A stretch of DNA of 64,000 bases from Marinomonas sp. KMM3893. GTDB taxonomy: Bacteria > Pseudomonadota > Gammaproteobacteria > Pseudomonadales > Marinomonadaceae. Shown piece after piece: positions 48,430 to 55,477 of the stretch. The stretch is taken from NCBI RefSeq assembly GCF_004352855.1, contig NZ_SJSC01000002.1:620001-684000 (forward strand). Direction: 5' to 3'. A program made the translations under genes and the position numbers. Numbering within the stretch: the first letter of the stretch is position 1; each line of letters starts with the position of its first letter. The notes beneath the pieces were generated by a model. The model searched no databases and was not told where the DNA came from. It worked only from the letters and a program-made list of their open reading frames with translations.

Positions 48430-48604
48430 GCTAATTCTCTCTTTAATGCTGCGATATGATGAAATTAAGTGTAGAAGGCTTGTTGGGTCTCGTGTAGATG
48501 CAGTGAAGTATCAAAATGACCGTAACAGTTTGTTTTCGATGGCTGGCTTTTTGTTAAAGCTGTCGCGTAGAATGAGCACAAATTTTAAGCAGAGAGACGA
48601 TTGA

Positions 48605-49675
48605 ATGTTATCTAAAGTACGTAGCAGTGTGCTGATCAGCACCATGATGATGAGTGTTGGGGTCAGTGCTCAGGATTATTTGCCGATTCTTCAATACCAT
48701 CATGTGAGTAAGACAACCCCTGCTTCTACCTCGCTTACGCCAGCTCAGTTTACCGAGCAGATGGATTACCTTAAAACCGCTGGTTTTCAAGTGGTTGATT
48801 TGAAAGACGCATTAGAGAAGTTGAAAAAACATCAGAGCTTACCTGATAAAGCGGTCGCGATTACTTTTGACGATGCGTATCGAGACATCTATCTAGGCGG
48901 TTTTCCTATTCTTAAGGAAAGAGGTTTTCCGTTCACCGTTTTTCTGAATACTAAGCCGATTGGACGAAATCATCACTTTTTGACTTGGCAAGACATTAAA
49001 GAGATGGAGAAGTCTGGTGGTGTGTTTGCCAACCATACGATCAATCATCCTTACATGTTAAGAAAAGAAGCGGGTGAAACCAACGATCAATGGTCAGCTC
49101 GTATGGCCCATGAAGTGGATACCGTAGAAACCATATTGAATGAGCAGCTAGGGCATTCTCCTAAAATGTTGGCTTACCCTTATGGCGAGTCCAACGATGT
49201 AATACGTGCACTGGTAAAAGAACGAGGCCTTATGGCGTTTGGTCAGCAGTCCGGTGTGGTCAGTGCGGATTCTAACTTTGAAGATCTGCCACGTTTTCCG
49301 GCATCTGGACGTTTTGCCAAACTGTCTACTTTAAAAGTGAAGCTGGCGTCTAAGCCTATGCCTCTTCTTAATGAAGAAAGTGGCGGGGATTTTGCGACGG
49401 ATAAACCTGTGTCTATTCGTTTAACGTTTAAGCCGGGTAACTATCGCCTGAAAGATTTGGCCTGTTATGTCTCCGGCCAAGGCAAGGCGTCGTTGAACTG
49501 GATAGAGAAGAACGAAGTCGTGGTTACTGCGCCCAGCGCATTTGGTGTTGGTCGTGGAAGAATTAACTGCACCATGCCAGATCAAAGTGCGAAGCATTAT
49601 TACTGGTATTCCAATGTTTGGATCCGTCCAGGGGCAGATCAGGGCTATGTAGTAGAAAAAGTTGGAAAAAGTTAA
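48605..49675 (+). CDS. exported polysaccharide deacetylase family protein
   Basis: 356 residues. Signal peptide ~1-22 (SSVLISTMMMSVGVSAQ). NodB-homology domain: LPILQYHHVS, metal-binding VAITFDDAYRD (~90-100), FANHTINHPYML for the two metal histidines, and AYPYGESND. A C-terminal ~110-residue beta-rich domain follows. Resembles PgaB-type N-deacetylase modules, but there are no neighbouring polysaccharide genes. Substrate could be a poly-GlcNAc-type polymer or peptidoglycan. Confidence 0.82.
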   Translation: MLSKVRSSVLISTMMMSVGVSAQDYLPILQYHHVSKTTPASTSLTPAQFTEQMDYLKTAGFQVVDLKDALEKLKKHQSLPDKAVAITFDDAYRDIYLGGFPILKERGFPFTVFLNTKPIGRNHHFLTWQDIKEMEKSGGVFANHTINHPYMLRKEAGETNDQWSARMAHEVDTVETILNEQLGHSPKMLAYPYGESNDVIRALVKERGLMAFGQQSGVVSADSNFEDLPRFPASGRFAKLSTLKVKLASKPMPLLNEESGGDFATDKPVSIRLTFKPGNYRLKDLACYVSGQGKASLNWIEKNEVVVTAPSAFGVGRGRINCTMPDQSAKHYYWYSNVWIRPGADQGYVVEKVGKS

Positions 49676-49693
49676 CTTTTTTTAAAAAAGATG

Positions 49694-49721
49694 TTGCACT
49701 GAAATCTCAAATCAGTATTAT
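49694..49721 (+). promoter_or_regulatory. sigma-70-type promoter of the tRNA cluster
   Basis: TTGCAC at 49694-49699 and TATTAT at 49716-49721 with a 16-bp spacer, 16 bp before the 5' end of tRNA-Ser. Probably drives the whole eight-tRNA run. Confidence 0.65.
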
Positions 49722-49737
49722 ACATCTCGCTCGCAAC

Positions 49738-49828
49738 GGAGGGGTGGCAGAGCGGTTTAATGCACCAGTCTTGAAAACTGGCGTAGGTTAATAGCCTACC
49801 GAGAGTTCGAATCTCTCCTCCTCCGCCA
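49738..49828 (+). tRNA. tRNA-Ser (anticodon TGA)
   Basis: 91 bases with the long variable arm typical of serine tRNAs, acceptor GGAGGGG pairing with CTCCTCC, anticodon loop CTTGAAA, and encoded CCA. Confidence 0.95.
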
Positions 49829-49876
49829 TCTTCCTTTTAGGAAGGTTGTTGTGTTGTAAGCAAAGATAAAATTAGT

Positions 49877-49952
49877 TCCTCGATAGCTCAGTTGGTAGAG
49901 CAAATGACTGTTAATCATTGGGTCACTGGTTCGAGTCCAGTTCGAGGAGCCA
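49877..49952 (+). tRNA. tRNA-Asn (anticodon GTT), copy 1
   Basis: 76 bases, acceptor TCCTCGA/TCGAGGA, anticodon loop CTGTTAA, CCA encoded. Identical to the copy at 50262-50337. Confidence 0.95.
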
Positions 49953-49955
49953 GAT

Positions 49956-50032
49956 CGGAGTATAGCGCAGTCTGGTAGCGCGCCTGCTTTGGGAGCAGGA
50001 TGTCGGGAGTTCGAATCTCTCTACTCCGACCA
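49956..50032 (+). tRNA. tRNA-Pro (anticodon TGG), copy 1
   Basis: 77 bases, acceptor CGGAGTA/TACTCCG, anticodon loop TTTGGGA, CCA encoded. It begins only 3 bp after tRNA-Asn. Confidence 0.95.
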
Positions 50033-50057
50033 TTTAATTTTATCGTCACCTAGTAAT

Positions 50058-50134
50058 GGTGGGCGTAGCTCAGTTGGTAGAGCTCCGGATTGTGATTCCG
50101 GCGGTCGTGGGTTCAAGCCCCATCGTCCACCCCA
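50058..50134 (+). tRNA. tRNA-His (anticodon GTG)
   Basis: Acceptor GTGGGCG/CGTCCAC with the extra 5' G opposite discriminator C that marks histidine tRNAs, anticodon loop TTGTGAT, CCA encoded. Single copy in the cluster. Confidence 0.95.
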
Positions 50135-50148
50135 TTACTCTGATAGTT

Positions 50149-50224
50149 GGGTCGTTAGCTCAGTTGGTAGAGCAGTTGACTTTTAATCAATTGGTCACTG
50201 GTTCGAATCCAGTACGACCCACCA
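50149..50224 (+). tRNA. tRNA-Lys (anticodon TTT), copy 1
   Basis: 76 bases, acceptor GGGTCGT/ACGACCC, anticodon loop CTTTTAA, CCA encoded. Identical to 50448-50523. Confidence 0.95.
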
Positions 50225-50261
50225 ACTATCGTCAGAATATAATTCTGCAAACCTTATTAAT

Positions 50262-50337
50262 TCCTCGATAGCTCAGTTGGTAGAGCAAATGACTGTTAAT
50301 CATTGGGTCACTGGTTCGAGTCCAGTTCGAGGAGCCA
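50262..50337 (+). tRNA. tRNA-Asn (anticodon GTT), copy 2
   Basis: Same sequence as the copy at 49877-49952, anticodon loop CTGTTAA. Confidence 0.95.
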
Positions 50338-50339
50338 AT

Positions 50340-50416
50340 CGGAGTATAGCGCAGTCTGGTAGCGCGCCTGCTTTGGGAGCAGGATGTCGGGAGTTCGAAT
50401 CTCTCTACTCCGACCA
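50340..50416 (+). tRNA. tRNA-Pro (anticodon TGG), copy 2
   Basis: Same sequence as 49956-50032. It begins 2 bp after the second tRNA-Asn. Confidence 0.95.
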
Positions 50417-50447
50417 TTAGGTTGTTAGAACATAGAAAATTATGAGC

Positions 50448-50523
50448 GGGTCGTTAGCTCAGTTGGTAGAGCAGTTGACTTTTAATCAATTGGTCACTGG
50501 TTCGAATCCAGTACGACCCACCA
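50448..50523 (+). tRNA. tRNA-Lys (anticodon TTT), copy 2
   Basis: Same sequence as 50149-50224. Last gene of the plus-strand cluster. Confidence 0.95.
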
Positions 50524-51292
50524 TTCTTCTCATAATCCTCTCTCTTTTATTTCCCTTTCTTGTGTTAATTCCTAGATCTTTCTCTGATTCAATTTAAAAT
50601 ATTCTATCGTCTATCGTCTATCGTCTATCGTCTATCGTCTATCGTCTATCGTCTATCGTCTATCGTCTATCGTCTATCGTCTATCGTCTATCGTCTATCG
50701 TCTATCGTCTATCGTCTATCGTCTAGTTTAAGTAAGCTGCCTGTTTTTGTGGGCTGGAGTGCTTGTAAAAAAGAGTGACCAGATTCCTGTGTCCATGCTG
50801 GCCTACGAATAATTCAGAATTCCAGATCTCAGCGTAGGCTAGATGGAGTCCACTTGAGCTGTGTTGGTTGCAGGGTGAAAGCTTCGTTTTCAGTGCCGGA
50901 TTCCCGTCGTGCCTCCGTTCGTGTTGGTCTACGATTTCAGCTCACAAATGGATGTGGTGTCGTCGATTATTTGGTCTTTAGCTCACATGGTGTCATTTGT
51001 TGGTTTGGCTTTCTGAGGTGCTCTGAGGGCTTGTGGTGTGATGTTTTCTGTTTAGTGTGGGTAACTTGTGGTTTTGTTTGTTTTAGTGGATTAAAAGGCT
51101 CTGAACGCACGTTTTGTGGATAAGCTTGTGCTTAACCGGTGTAGTTATTCAGTTTTTTCTTTTTTAATGTGGTGGTGTTTTTCTGTGGATAAGGTTTTGA
51201 TTATTTGCTGATGTGGTGATAAGTATCAGAAAAATCTAAATAGGAATGTCATATTTATAGATAAAGGATTGATCTATAAAGAAAAGAATTAA
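50524..51292. other. large intergenic region with tandem repeat, no supported gene
   Basis: About 770 bp between the tRNA cluster and tRNA-Tyr. It holds the 7-bp tandem repeat (50603-50725) and a GCCTACG...CGTAGGC inverted pair at about 50800-50840. The remainder is T/G-rich on the plus strand. The 89-codon frame at 50854-51123 is Cys/Phe/Val-rich with no recognisable domain and no ribosome-binding site, so it is not called. Confidence 0.6.
50603..50725. repeat. 7-bp tandem repeat, about 17.6 copies
   Basis: Uninterrupted TCTATCG units from 50603, 17 full copies and a partial TCTA. Units are identical with no spacers, so this is a microsatellite, not CRISPR. It lies 80 bp after the last tRNA of the cluster. 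Confidence 0.97.
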
Positions 51293-51376
<84 letters not shown>

Positions 51377-51382
51377 ACAGCA

Positions 51383-51407
51383 GCGCGGCATATATTATAT
51401 GCCGCGC
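51383..51407 (-). promoter_or_regulatory. 25-bp palindrome overlapping the tRNA-Tyr promoter
   Basis: GCGCGGCATATA-T-TATATGCCGCGC is a perfect 12-bp-arm palindrome. On the minus strand it contains a -10-like TATAAT (51399-51394) and a GC-rich discriminator, with TTTACA (51420-51415) as -35, spaced 15 bp from TATAAT or 17 bp from the overlapping TAATAT. It may also end transcription from the gene upstream, though no T run follows. Confidence 0.55.
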
Positions 51408-51430
51408 ATCATCGTGTAAACACTTTTTTC

Positions 51431-52393
51431 TTATTTATTAAGAAGTTTTTCAAGTTTTGCCTTCATACGCTCTTCAGGAGACAGATTATCGTATGCGTCA
51501 TCCTGGCGTTTTTGTGGGCTAGGTGCGTTTTTAGGCTTGTTGTTCGGCTTGCTAGCGGTTTTTTTGCTGGCTGGCGCTTTTGCCTTTGAGCGTGGTGTTC
51601 TGTCGCTCTTAGGGCGATTAAAGGTGGTTTTTTCCTTTTTAGGAATCATCGACTCAGGCAATGCTGGCTCGTTGTTTACAGGGGTGCCTTCAAGGTCAAT
51701 GCGAGGTTGTCCTGACAATAGGCATTTTTTGTACCTGTCAGAGCGAGTGTAAGCGGCTAGGGCGCGTTTCTGCTTGCTGGCATTGAAGTCATCATCAAGA
51801 ACCATGTCTTTATCGATACCGACCTTCAGAGGTTTAGGCTGGTTCCAATCAAACGCTTTTGGATAACGGTCTTCTAGCATCTTAATTAGGCGGCGGTTAT
51901 TTTTTTGATTCTTCTGACGCTTCTTTTGCTCTGGCGTCAGTGTCGCTGCTTCTTGCGTGCTTTCACTTGCTGGTTGTACATCGTTTGTGGTGGTTTCCAC
52001 TTGGATTTCGTCTTGTACTTCTGGCAAGCCGTTAAGCTCTGGTTGTTGTATTGTCATGTAATCAGTCTGTTCTGTTGTCGTGGTTGTGATGCTGGTTTCA
52101 GCAAGAGAGTTCAGCAAGTCAAAGCTCAGTTGATTTTCCACTTCGCTTTTCGGTGCTGGGGTATTTATTGTGTCAGCCGGTACGAGAAGATCTAAAGAGT
52201 CTTCAATATACAATTGTAATTGATCTTCAGTCGAACGCGATACCATGTTCTGTAAAAGATCCATTGAGGCGCTACTGCTGTCAGGTGAATTTGCATTCTC
52301 CGTTTTCAGTTGTGCGATTTCCTCGTTGGCGGCTTTTAGCTTTTCGATAAGCTGGTCGACCTCAGCTTCGAGTTTGGCGATTAATTGTTCCAT
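51431..52393 (-). CDS. ProQ/FinO-domain RNA-binding protein with N-terminal coiled coil
   Basis: 320 residues from the ATG at 52393 (MEQLIAKLEAEVDQL); a TTG two codons earlier is possible. Residues ~1-35 are a coiled coil. A low-complexity acidic/Thr-Gln-rich linker runs to ~145. A ProQ/FinO domain follows at ~155-235 (NRRLIKMLEDRYPKAFDWNQPKPLKVGID, then ALAAYTRSDRYKKCLLSGQPRIDLEG). The tail is Lys/Pro-rich and basic. ProQ proteins chaperone small RNAs; here the RNA-binding domain sits in the middle, unlike E. coli ProQ where it is N-terminal. Last gene of a minus-strand run starting at flgP. Confidence 0.8.
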   Translation of the reverse strand: MEQLIAKLEAEVDQLIEKLKAANEEIAQLKTENANSPDSSSASMDLLQNMVSRSTEDQLQLYIEDSLDLLVPADTINTPAPKSEVENQLSFDLLNSLAETSITTTTTEQTDYMTIQQPELNGLPEVQDEIQVETTTNDVQPASESTQEAATLTPEQKKRQKNQKNNRRLIKMLEDRYPKAFDWNQPKPLKVGIDKDMVLDDDFNASKQKRALAAYTRSDRYKKCLLSGQPRIDLEGTPVNNEPALPESMIPKKEKTTFNRPKSDRTPRSKAKAPASKKTASKPNNKPKNAPSPQKRQDDAYDNLSPEERMKAKLEKLLNK

Positions 52394-52408
52394 ACGCAAG
52401 GCTCAATT

Positions 52409-52570
52409 CTATAACGGTGTTAATGGAATGCTTGGGGTGTTTTTCACTCCAATCATTTCTTGCCGTTGAGTATCATTCGGCTGAACGACCGAGATAGTTG
52501 GATTACTTTTATGCCATATGAAAGCAGAGGCAGCCAATAAGCAGATAAATAAGCTAGACATTAATTTCAT
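52409..52570 (-). CDS. small single-TM protein (53 aa)
   Basis: Frame from ATG at 52570 to TAG at 52409-52411. It begins with a hydrophobic helix or signal-like stretch (LMSSLFICLLAASAFIW) and continues with a short polar tail (PTISVVQPNDTQRQEM...). It lies between the small outer-membrane-type protein (5 bp before) and the ProQ-domain gene (15 bp after), all on one strand, so it is probably translated by coupling; no strong ribosome-binding site is seen. No family is recognised. Confidence 0.55.
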   Translation of the reverse strand: MKLMSSLFICLLAASAFIWHKSNPTISVVQPNDTQRQEMIGVKNTPSIPLTPL

Positions 52571-52575
52571 ATTGC

Positions 52576-53052
52576 TTAGAAAGTAAGTCCAGCTCCGACC
52601 ATCACGTGTTGATCGTATTTGGCGCTGCTACTGTTTAACAGTTTTACAAAGACATCCAATCGACTTGTATTCGATGTTGCAATGCGAAACCCTGCTTCTG
52701 GGTAATAAACATTGTCGTCAAAAAAGTCGACACCAAGGCCAATATAAGACCACATTGGAGAGCCTGGTATTATTTGGAATGCAGGGGTGGCGCTGTAGTA
52801 GCGGCCACCTAAAGCAATCGCACTTTCAGGGTCATCACCCAATGAAAAAGCAAAACCACCGTACATAGAGAAGTTAGATGGTGTTGTGAATTCCATCATG
52901 GTTCTCAGAATAGAGGTTGTGCTGCCGGTATCATTGTCTGTTGAAGGACGAGCGGCCGTTGCTTCAAAGCTCAATAAGCTTGCAACTTGTCCTTCTTCAG
53001 CAATTGCGCTTCCGCAGAAGAAAACTAAAGTGGCAAAGAGTAAAGATCTCAT
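52576..53052 (-). CDS. small outer-membrane beta-barrel-like protein
   Basis: 158 residues. Signal peptide MRSLLFATLVFFCGSAIA (1-18). The mature part has alternating-residue strands (MYGGFAFSLGD, AIALGGRYYSA, MWSYIGLGVDFFDD, PEAGFRIATSN, VMVGAGLTF) and ends in Phe, the usual signal for outer-membrane barrel assembly. Its start overlaps the stop of the ZapB-like gene (ATGA). Function unknown. Confidence 0.68.
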   Translation of the reverse strand: MRSLLFATLVFFCGSAIAEEGQVASLLSFEATAARPSTDNDTGSTTSILRTMMEFTTPSNFSMYGGFAFSLGDDPESAIALGGRYYSATPAFQIIPGSPMWSYIGLGVDFFDDNVYYPEAGFRIATSNTSRLDVFVKLLNSSSAKYDQHVMVGAGLTF

Positions 53053-53279
53053 TGTTTATTATCCAATTGGTTAAGACGGTTTAGCATCTCAGATAAAGAA
53101 GATTCCCAGTTTGATTGCTGTTCAGATTTTTGAGTTAGCATGGTTTCTAATTCACTTTTGCCTTCGCTTAGCTCGTAATTCTGCATTTCTAGTTCAGAAA
53201 TTTTCTGACGTAGAGAAGAGATTTCTTCAACAGCTTCGTTAATGCGTTGTTCTAGGTGGTGAAGTAATTCGTTGTTCAT
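53049..53279 (-). CDS. zapB: ZapB-like cell-division coiled-coil protein
   Basis: 76 residues, entirely heptad-patterned coiled coil (LLHHLEQRINEAVEEISSLRQ, LEMQNYELSEGK). Length, the LE-x2-I-x2-A start, EISSL, the central Asn, and the QSNWESSLSEMLNRL ending track E. coli ZapB, which links the Z-ring to the chromosome terminus through MatP. Overlaps the next gene by four bases. Coiled coils of this size are easily over-assigned, so the symbol is tentative. Confidence 0.68.
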   Translation of the reverse strand: MNNELLHHLEQRINEAVEEISSLRQKISELEMQNYELSEGKSELETMLTQKSEQQSNWESSLSEMLNRLNQLDNKQ

Positions 53280-53335
53280 TGTGTTTATCCTAAAGTATAT
53301 AAAATCGCTTTATAAAAATAGCGTTAGTGTGAAAA

Positions 53336-54526
53336 TTACCAAGCAATCACAACATCTTGTTGCTGAACATTTAATATCTGAGCGTCAACGGCAAGCTCAC
53401 CAATGGAAAAGTTGGGTTGCACTTGCTTGATAGTAACATTGATATTGGCATTATTCAGTTGTGTCTGCGCTGTTTGGTTTTGATTGTGGATTTCAAAGCG
53501 ACGGTAGACGCTTAGTTTATCGCCTTGTTTAATTCCAGATAAAGAGCCGGCAGAAATATGAACGCGGTTGCCTTCGGTGCGAAATATGCTGGCAATAAAA
53601 GGTTGGCAGCGTAGTTTCTCACTGGTATCAATCGCGCTTTCTCTTAAGATCTCTCGGACCACTTTACCGTAATGAACCGTCCAGAACTTGGCACTGCCAA
53701 AGCCTACACGTGCATTGTCTGCGATGTCCCACTCACCAATTTCGCTGTAGCGTTTTTGGAAAAAGAGTGCGCCGCTGAAACTGTCATAGATGTATAGATC
53801 TAGGACGAAGTTTCGTTCTTTTTGGATACCATCCTCTTGATTGTCAGAGGGACTATCGGGTGTTCTTAAATACAGCGGGCTAATGTCACGAATGACGCCG
53901 CTGATAATATATTGTACGCCCAGCTGCTGGCCGATACGAGTGACATTGCTTAACGCGCCTTCGTCGTTGATCGCCGATGGTGCATTAATAAGATCTGGGT
54001 AAATGGCGACGTTGGTTGCGTTCAAAGCCCGAAGAAAGCCTTGTTTGTTGATCGCATTGGCTAGATCTCTAGGAAGCTCCCTAGAAATATTATTGAGTCG
54101 CCCTAAGCTGGCTTGCTCTGGGTCTTGAAGTTTAAAGCCCGTCACGCCGACGGATTTTTGATAGAAGTTGGTCGCTCCATTGCCGCACTGAGAATCAGGT
54201 GTGACATTGACGCGAGCGACAACCGTAAGAAAGTCACCTTTGCGCTCTTCATGGAGGATTTTAGCTTGTTGAACGCGCCCAGCACTGCGAATTTGTATGT
54301 CGGAATCCAAATCGCCATTTTTTAGTCGATCATTCACACTCACTCTAGAGCTGGATTGCAGAACGGCTTGTTTGATTGCTTGTTGCGTTGCTCGATAGCG
54401 TGCATCGTCTACATCGTCGTTATAGACAATGGCCTTCCCGGTTGCGGTAACCGATTGCGCAAAGCTGGGTGCGATGGACAGCACCGAGAGCGCGATAAAC
54501 AGACAATACTTACGTGTGAAAGACAT
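53336..54526 (-). CDS. flgT: flagellar assembly protein FlgT
   Basis: 396 residues. Signal peptide ~1-23 (ending PSFAQ), then the FlgT N-terminal domain (SVTATGKAIVYNDDVDDARYRATQQAIKQAVLQSS) and the middle segment QYIISGVIRDISPLYL with FVLDLYIYDSFSGALFFQKRYS, ending in a small beta domain (LSGIKQGDKLSVYRR). In Vibrio, FlgT forms the H-ring around the basal body of sheathed polar flagella and stabilises MotX/MotY. Its start overlaps the flgP stop by one base (TAATG). Confidence 0.88.
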   Translation of the reverse strand: MSFTRKYCLFIALSVLSIAPSFAQSVTATGKAIVYNDDVDDARYRATQQAIKQAVLQSSSRVSVNDRLKNGDLDSDIQIRSAGRVQQAKILHEERKGDFLTVVARVNVTPDSQCGNGATNFYQKSVGVTGFKLQDPEQASLGRLNNISRELPRDLANAINKQGFLRALNATNVAIYPDLINAPSAINDEGALSNVTRIGQQLGVQYIISGVIRDISPLYLRTPDSPSDNQEDGIQKERNFVLDLYIYDSFSGALFFQKRYSEIGEWDIADNARVGFGSAKFWTVHYGKVVREILRESAIDTSEKLRCQPFIASIFRTEGNRVHISAGSLSGIKQGDKLSVYRRFEIHNQNQTAQTQLNNANINVTIKQVQPNFSIGELAVDAQILNVQQQDVVIAW

Positions 54527-55143
54527 TATTCAATCGTATAGAAATTAGCAGTGGAATTCGAGCGAGAGGCGTTCACTGTTTTGTAATTTTGGTGTGTCTG
54601 ACATTGTGGGTTATTGGCAATATTGCTTGGCGAGCTAACGCATTCGCGGAAATTTTCCTGTAATGCCATTTCAACCACTGTTTCAAAGGTGCCATCTTCG
54701 TGTTCACGCTGAGATACGACCTTAGCGCCGACAAGGTAGGAGTCGATGTAAGAACGCAATTCGTCGTGTTGTAGCACCATATTATTCAAGGAGCTTGAAC
54801 CGTCTAATTTCAAACCGTAGACACGTTCAGAAAGGTTTCGGTACGCATCAAGAGTGGAGCTGCGCAGCGCCATAAGGCGAGCCTGAGACTTAGAAAAACG
54901 TTTACTGGTGCTTACCGCAGCATAACCGGTTGCGTTAACAATAATTGGGGGTTGCTTCACGACGCGGCGAACTTGGCTTTGCGTGTTGGTGTTGATCAGG
55001 CCGTTATTGCCAACGTCGACTGTGTTGCCGTTACAAGGTCCAACTGTGTTGCACTCTTCGCCTGTTCTTTGGAATAAATTCTGACACCCCGCAAGCGCTA
55101 TACTCATTATGGCGATGGAAAATAATTTAAAACCTGATGTCAT
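54526..55143 (-). CDS. flgP: flagellar assembly lipoprotein FlgP
   Basis: 205 residues from the ATG at 55143 (MTSGFKLFSIAIMSIALAGC), which has AGGGA upstream; the open frame extends further but those residues are not protein-like. Lipobox LAGC near residue 20. LPP20/FlgP domain: IIVNATGYAAVSTSKRFSKSQARLMALRSSTLDAYRNLSERVYGLKLDG. An outer-membrane lipoprotein of the flagellar base, usually beside FlgT and FlgO; FlgO is not seen here. Confidence 0.85.
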   Translation of the reverse strand: MTSGFKLFSIAIMSIALAGCQNLFQRTGEECNTVGPCNGNTVDVGNNGLINTNTQSQVRRVVKQPPIIVNATGYAAVSTSKRFSKSQARLMALRSSTLDAYRNLSERVYGLKLDGSSSLNNMVLQHDELRSYIDSYLVGAKVVSQREHEDGTFETVVEMALQENFRECVSSPSNIANNPQCQTHQNYKTVNASRSNSTANFYTIE

Positions 55144-55471
55144 AATGGTGTCCCTGTCGTGTTTTATATAAAAAATCATGATAATTCTACGGTATAAAAG
55201 TGCATTTAATGGTGTAAAGAAGCAAGAAGCAGGCCACGGCTTGCTTTGATGCATTTTATACGATGCAAAATGTAAACTATTTTGCTTGTTAGCGTCCATG
55301 TTTGCTGGTGTAAATAAGCAAATTTCTGCTGTTTTTTTGGGAAATCTATACTTTCTCTTGGTTTTTTCTTTTTTACCTTAAGCAGTGTGGTAGCACAATG
55401 GCTCGATTGCGCTAGGTTGTTTTGCTTTGCTAAGTGTGTAGACTGTTTTTATATACAGTGTTTTCCTGAGC
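55144..55471. other. divergent intergenic region flgP / dinB
   Basis: About 328 bp with the promoter of the flgP run on the left and the LexA-controlled dinB promoter on the right. No further gene is supported. Confidence 0.55.
55443..55458 (+). promoter_or_regulatory. SOS (LexA) box upstream of dinB
   Basis: CTGTTTTTATATACAG fits the gammaproteobacterial LexA site CTG-N10-CAG, 20 bp before the start codon. It indicates induction of dinB by DNA damage. Confidence 0.88.
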
Positions 55472-55477
55472 GTGACT

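Noticed and set aside
49989..50271. Short frames across the tRNA cluster
   Set aside because: They are translations of tRNA genes (including the common 'SSVGRA' and 'LAQLVEQ' tRNA artefacts).
50603..50725. CRISPR array
   Set aside because: Units are 7 bp and contiguous, with no spacers and no cas genes in the window.
50854..51123. 89-codon plus-strand frame rich in Cys, Phe and Val
   Set aside because: No ribosome-binding site, no domain, composition of random T/G-rich DNA.
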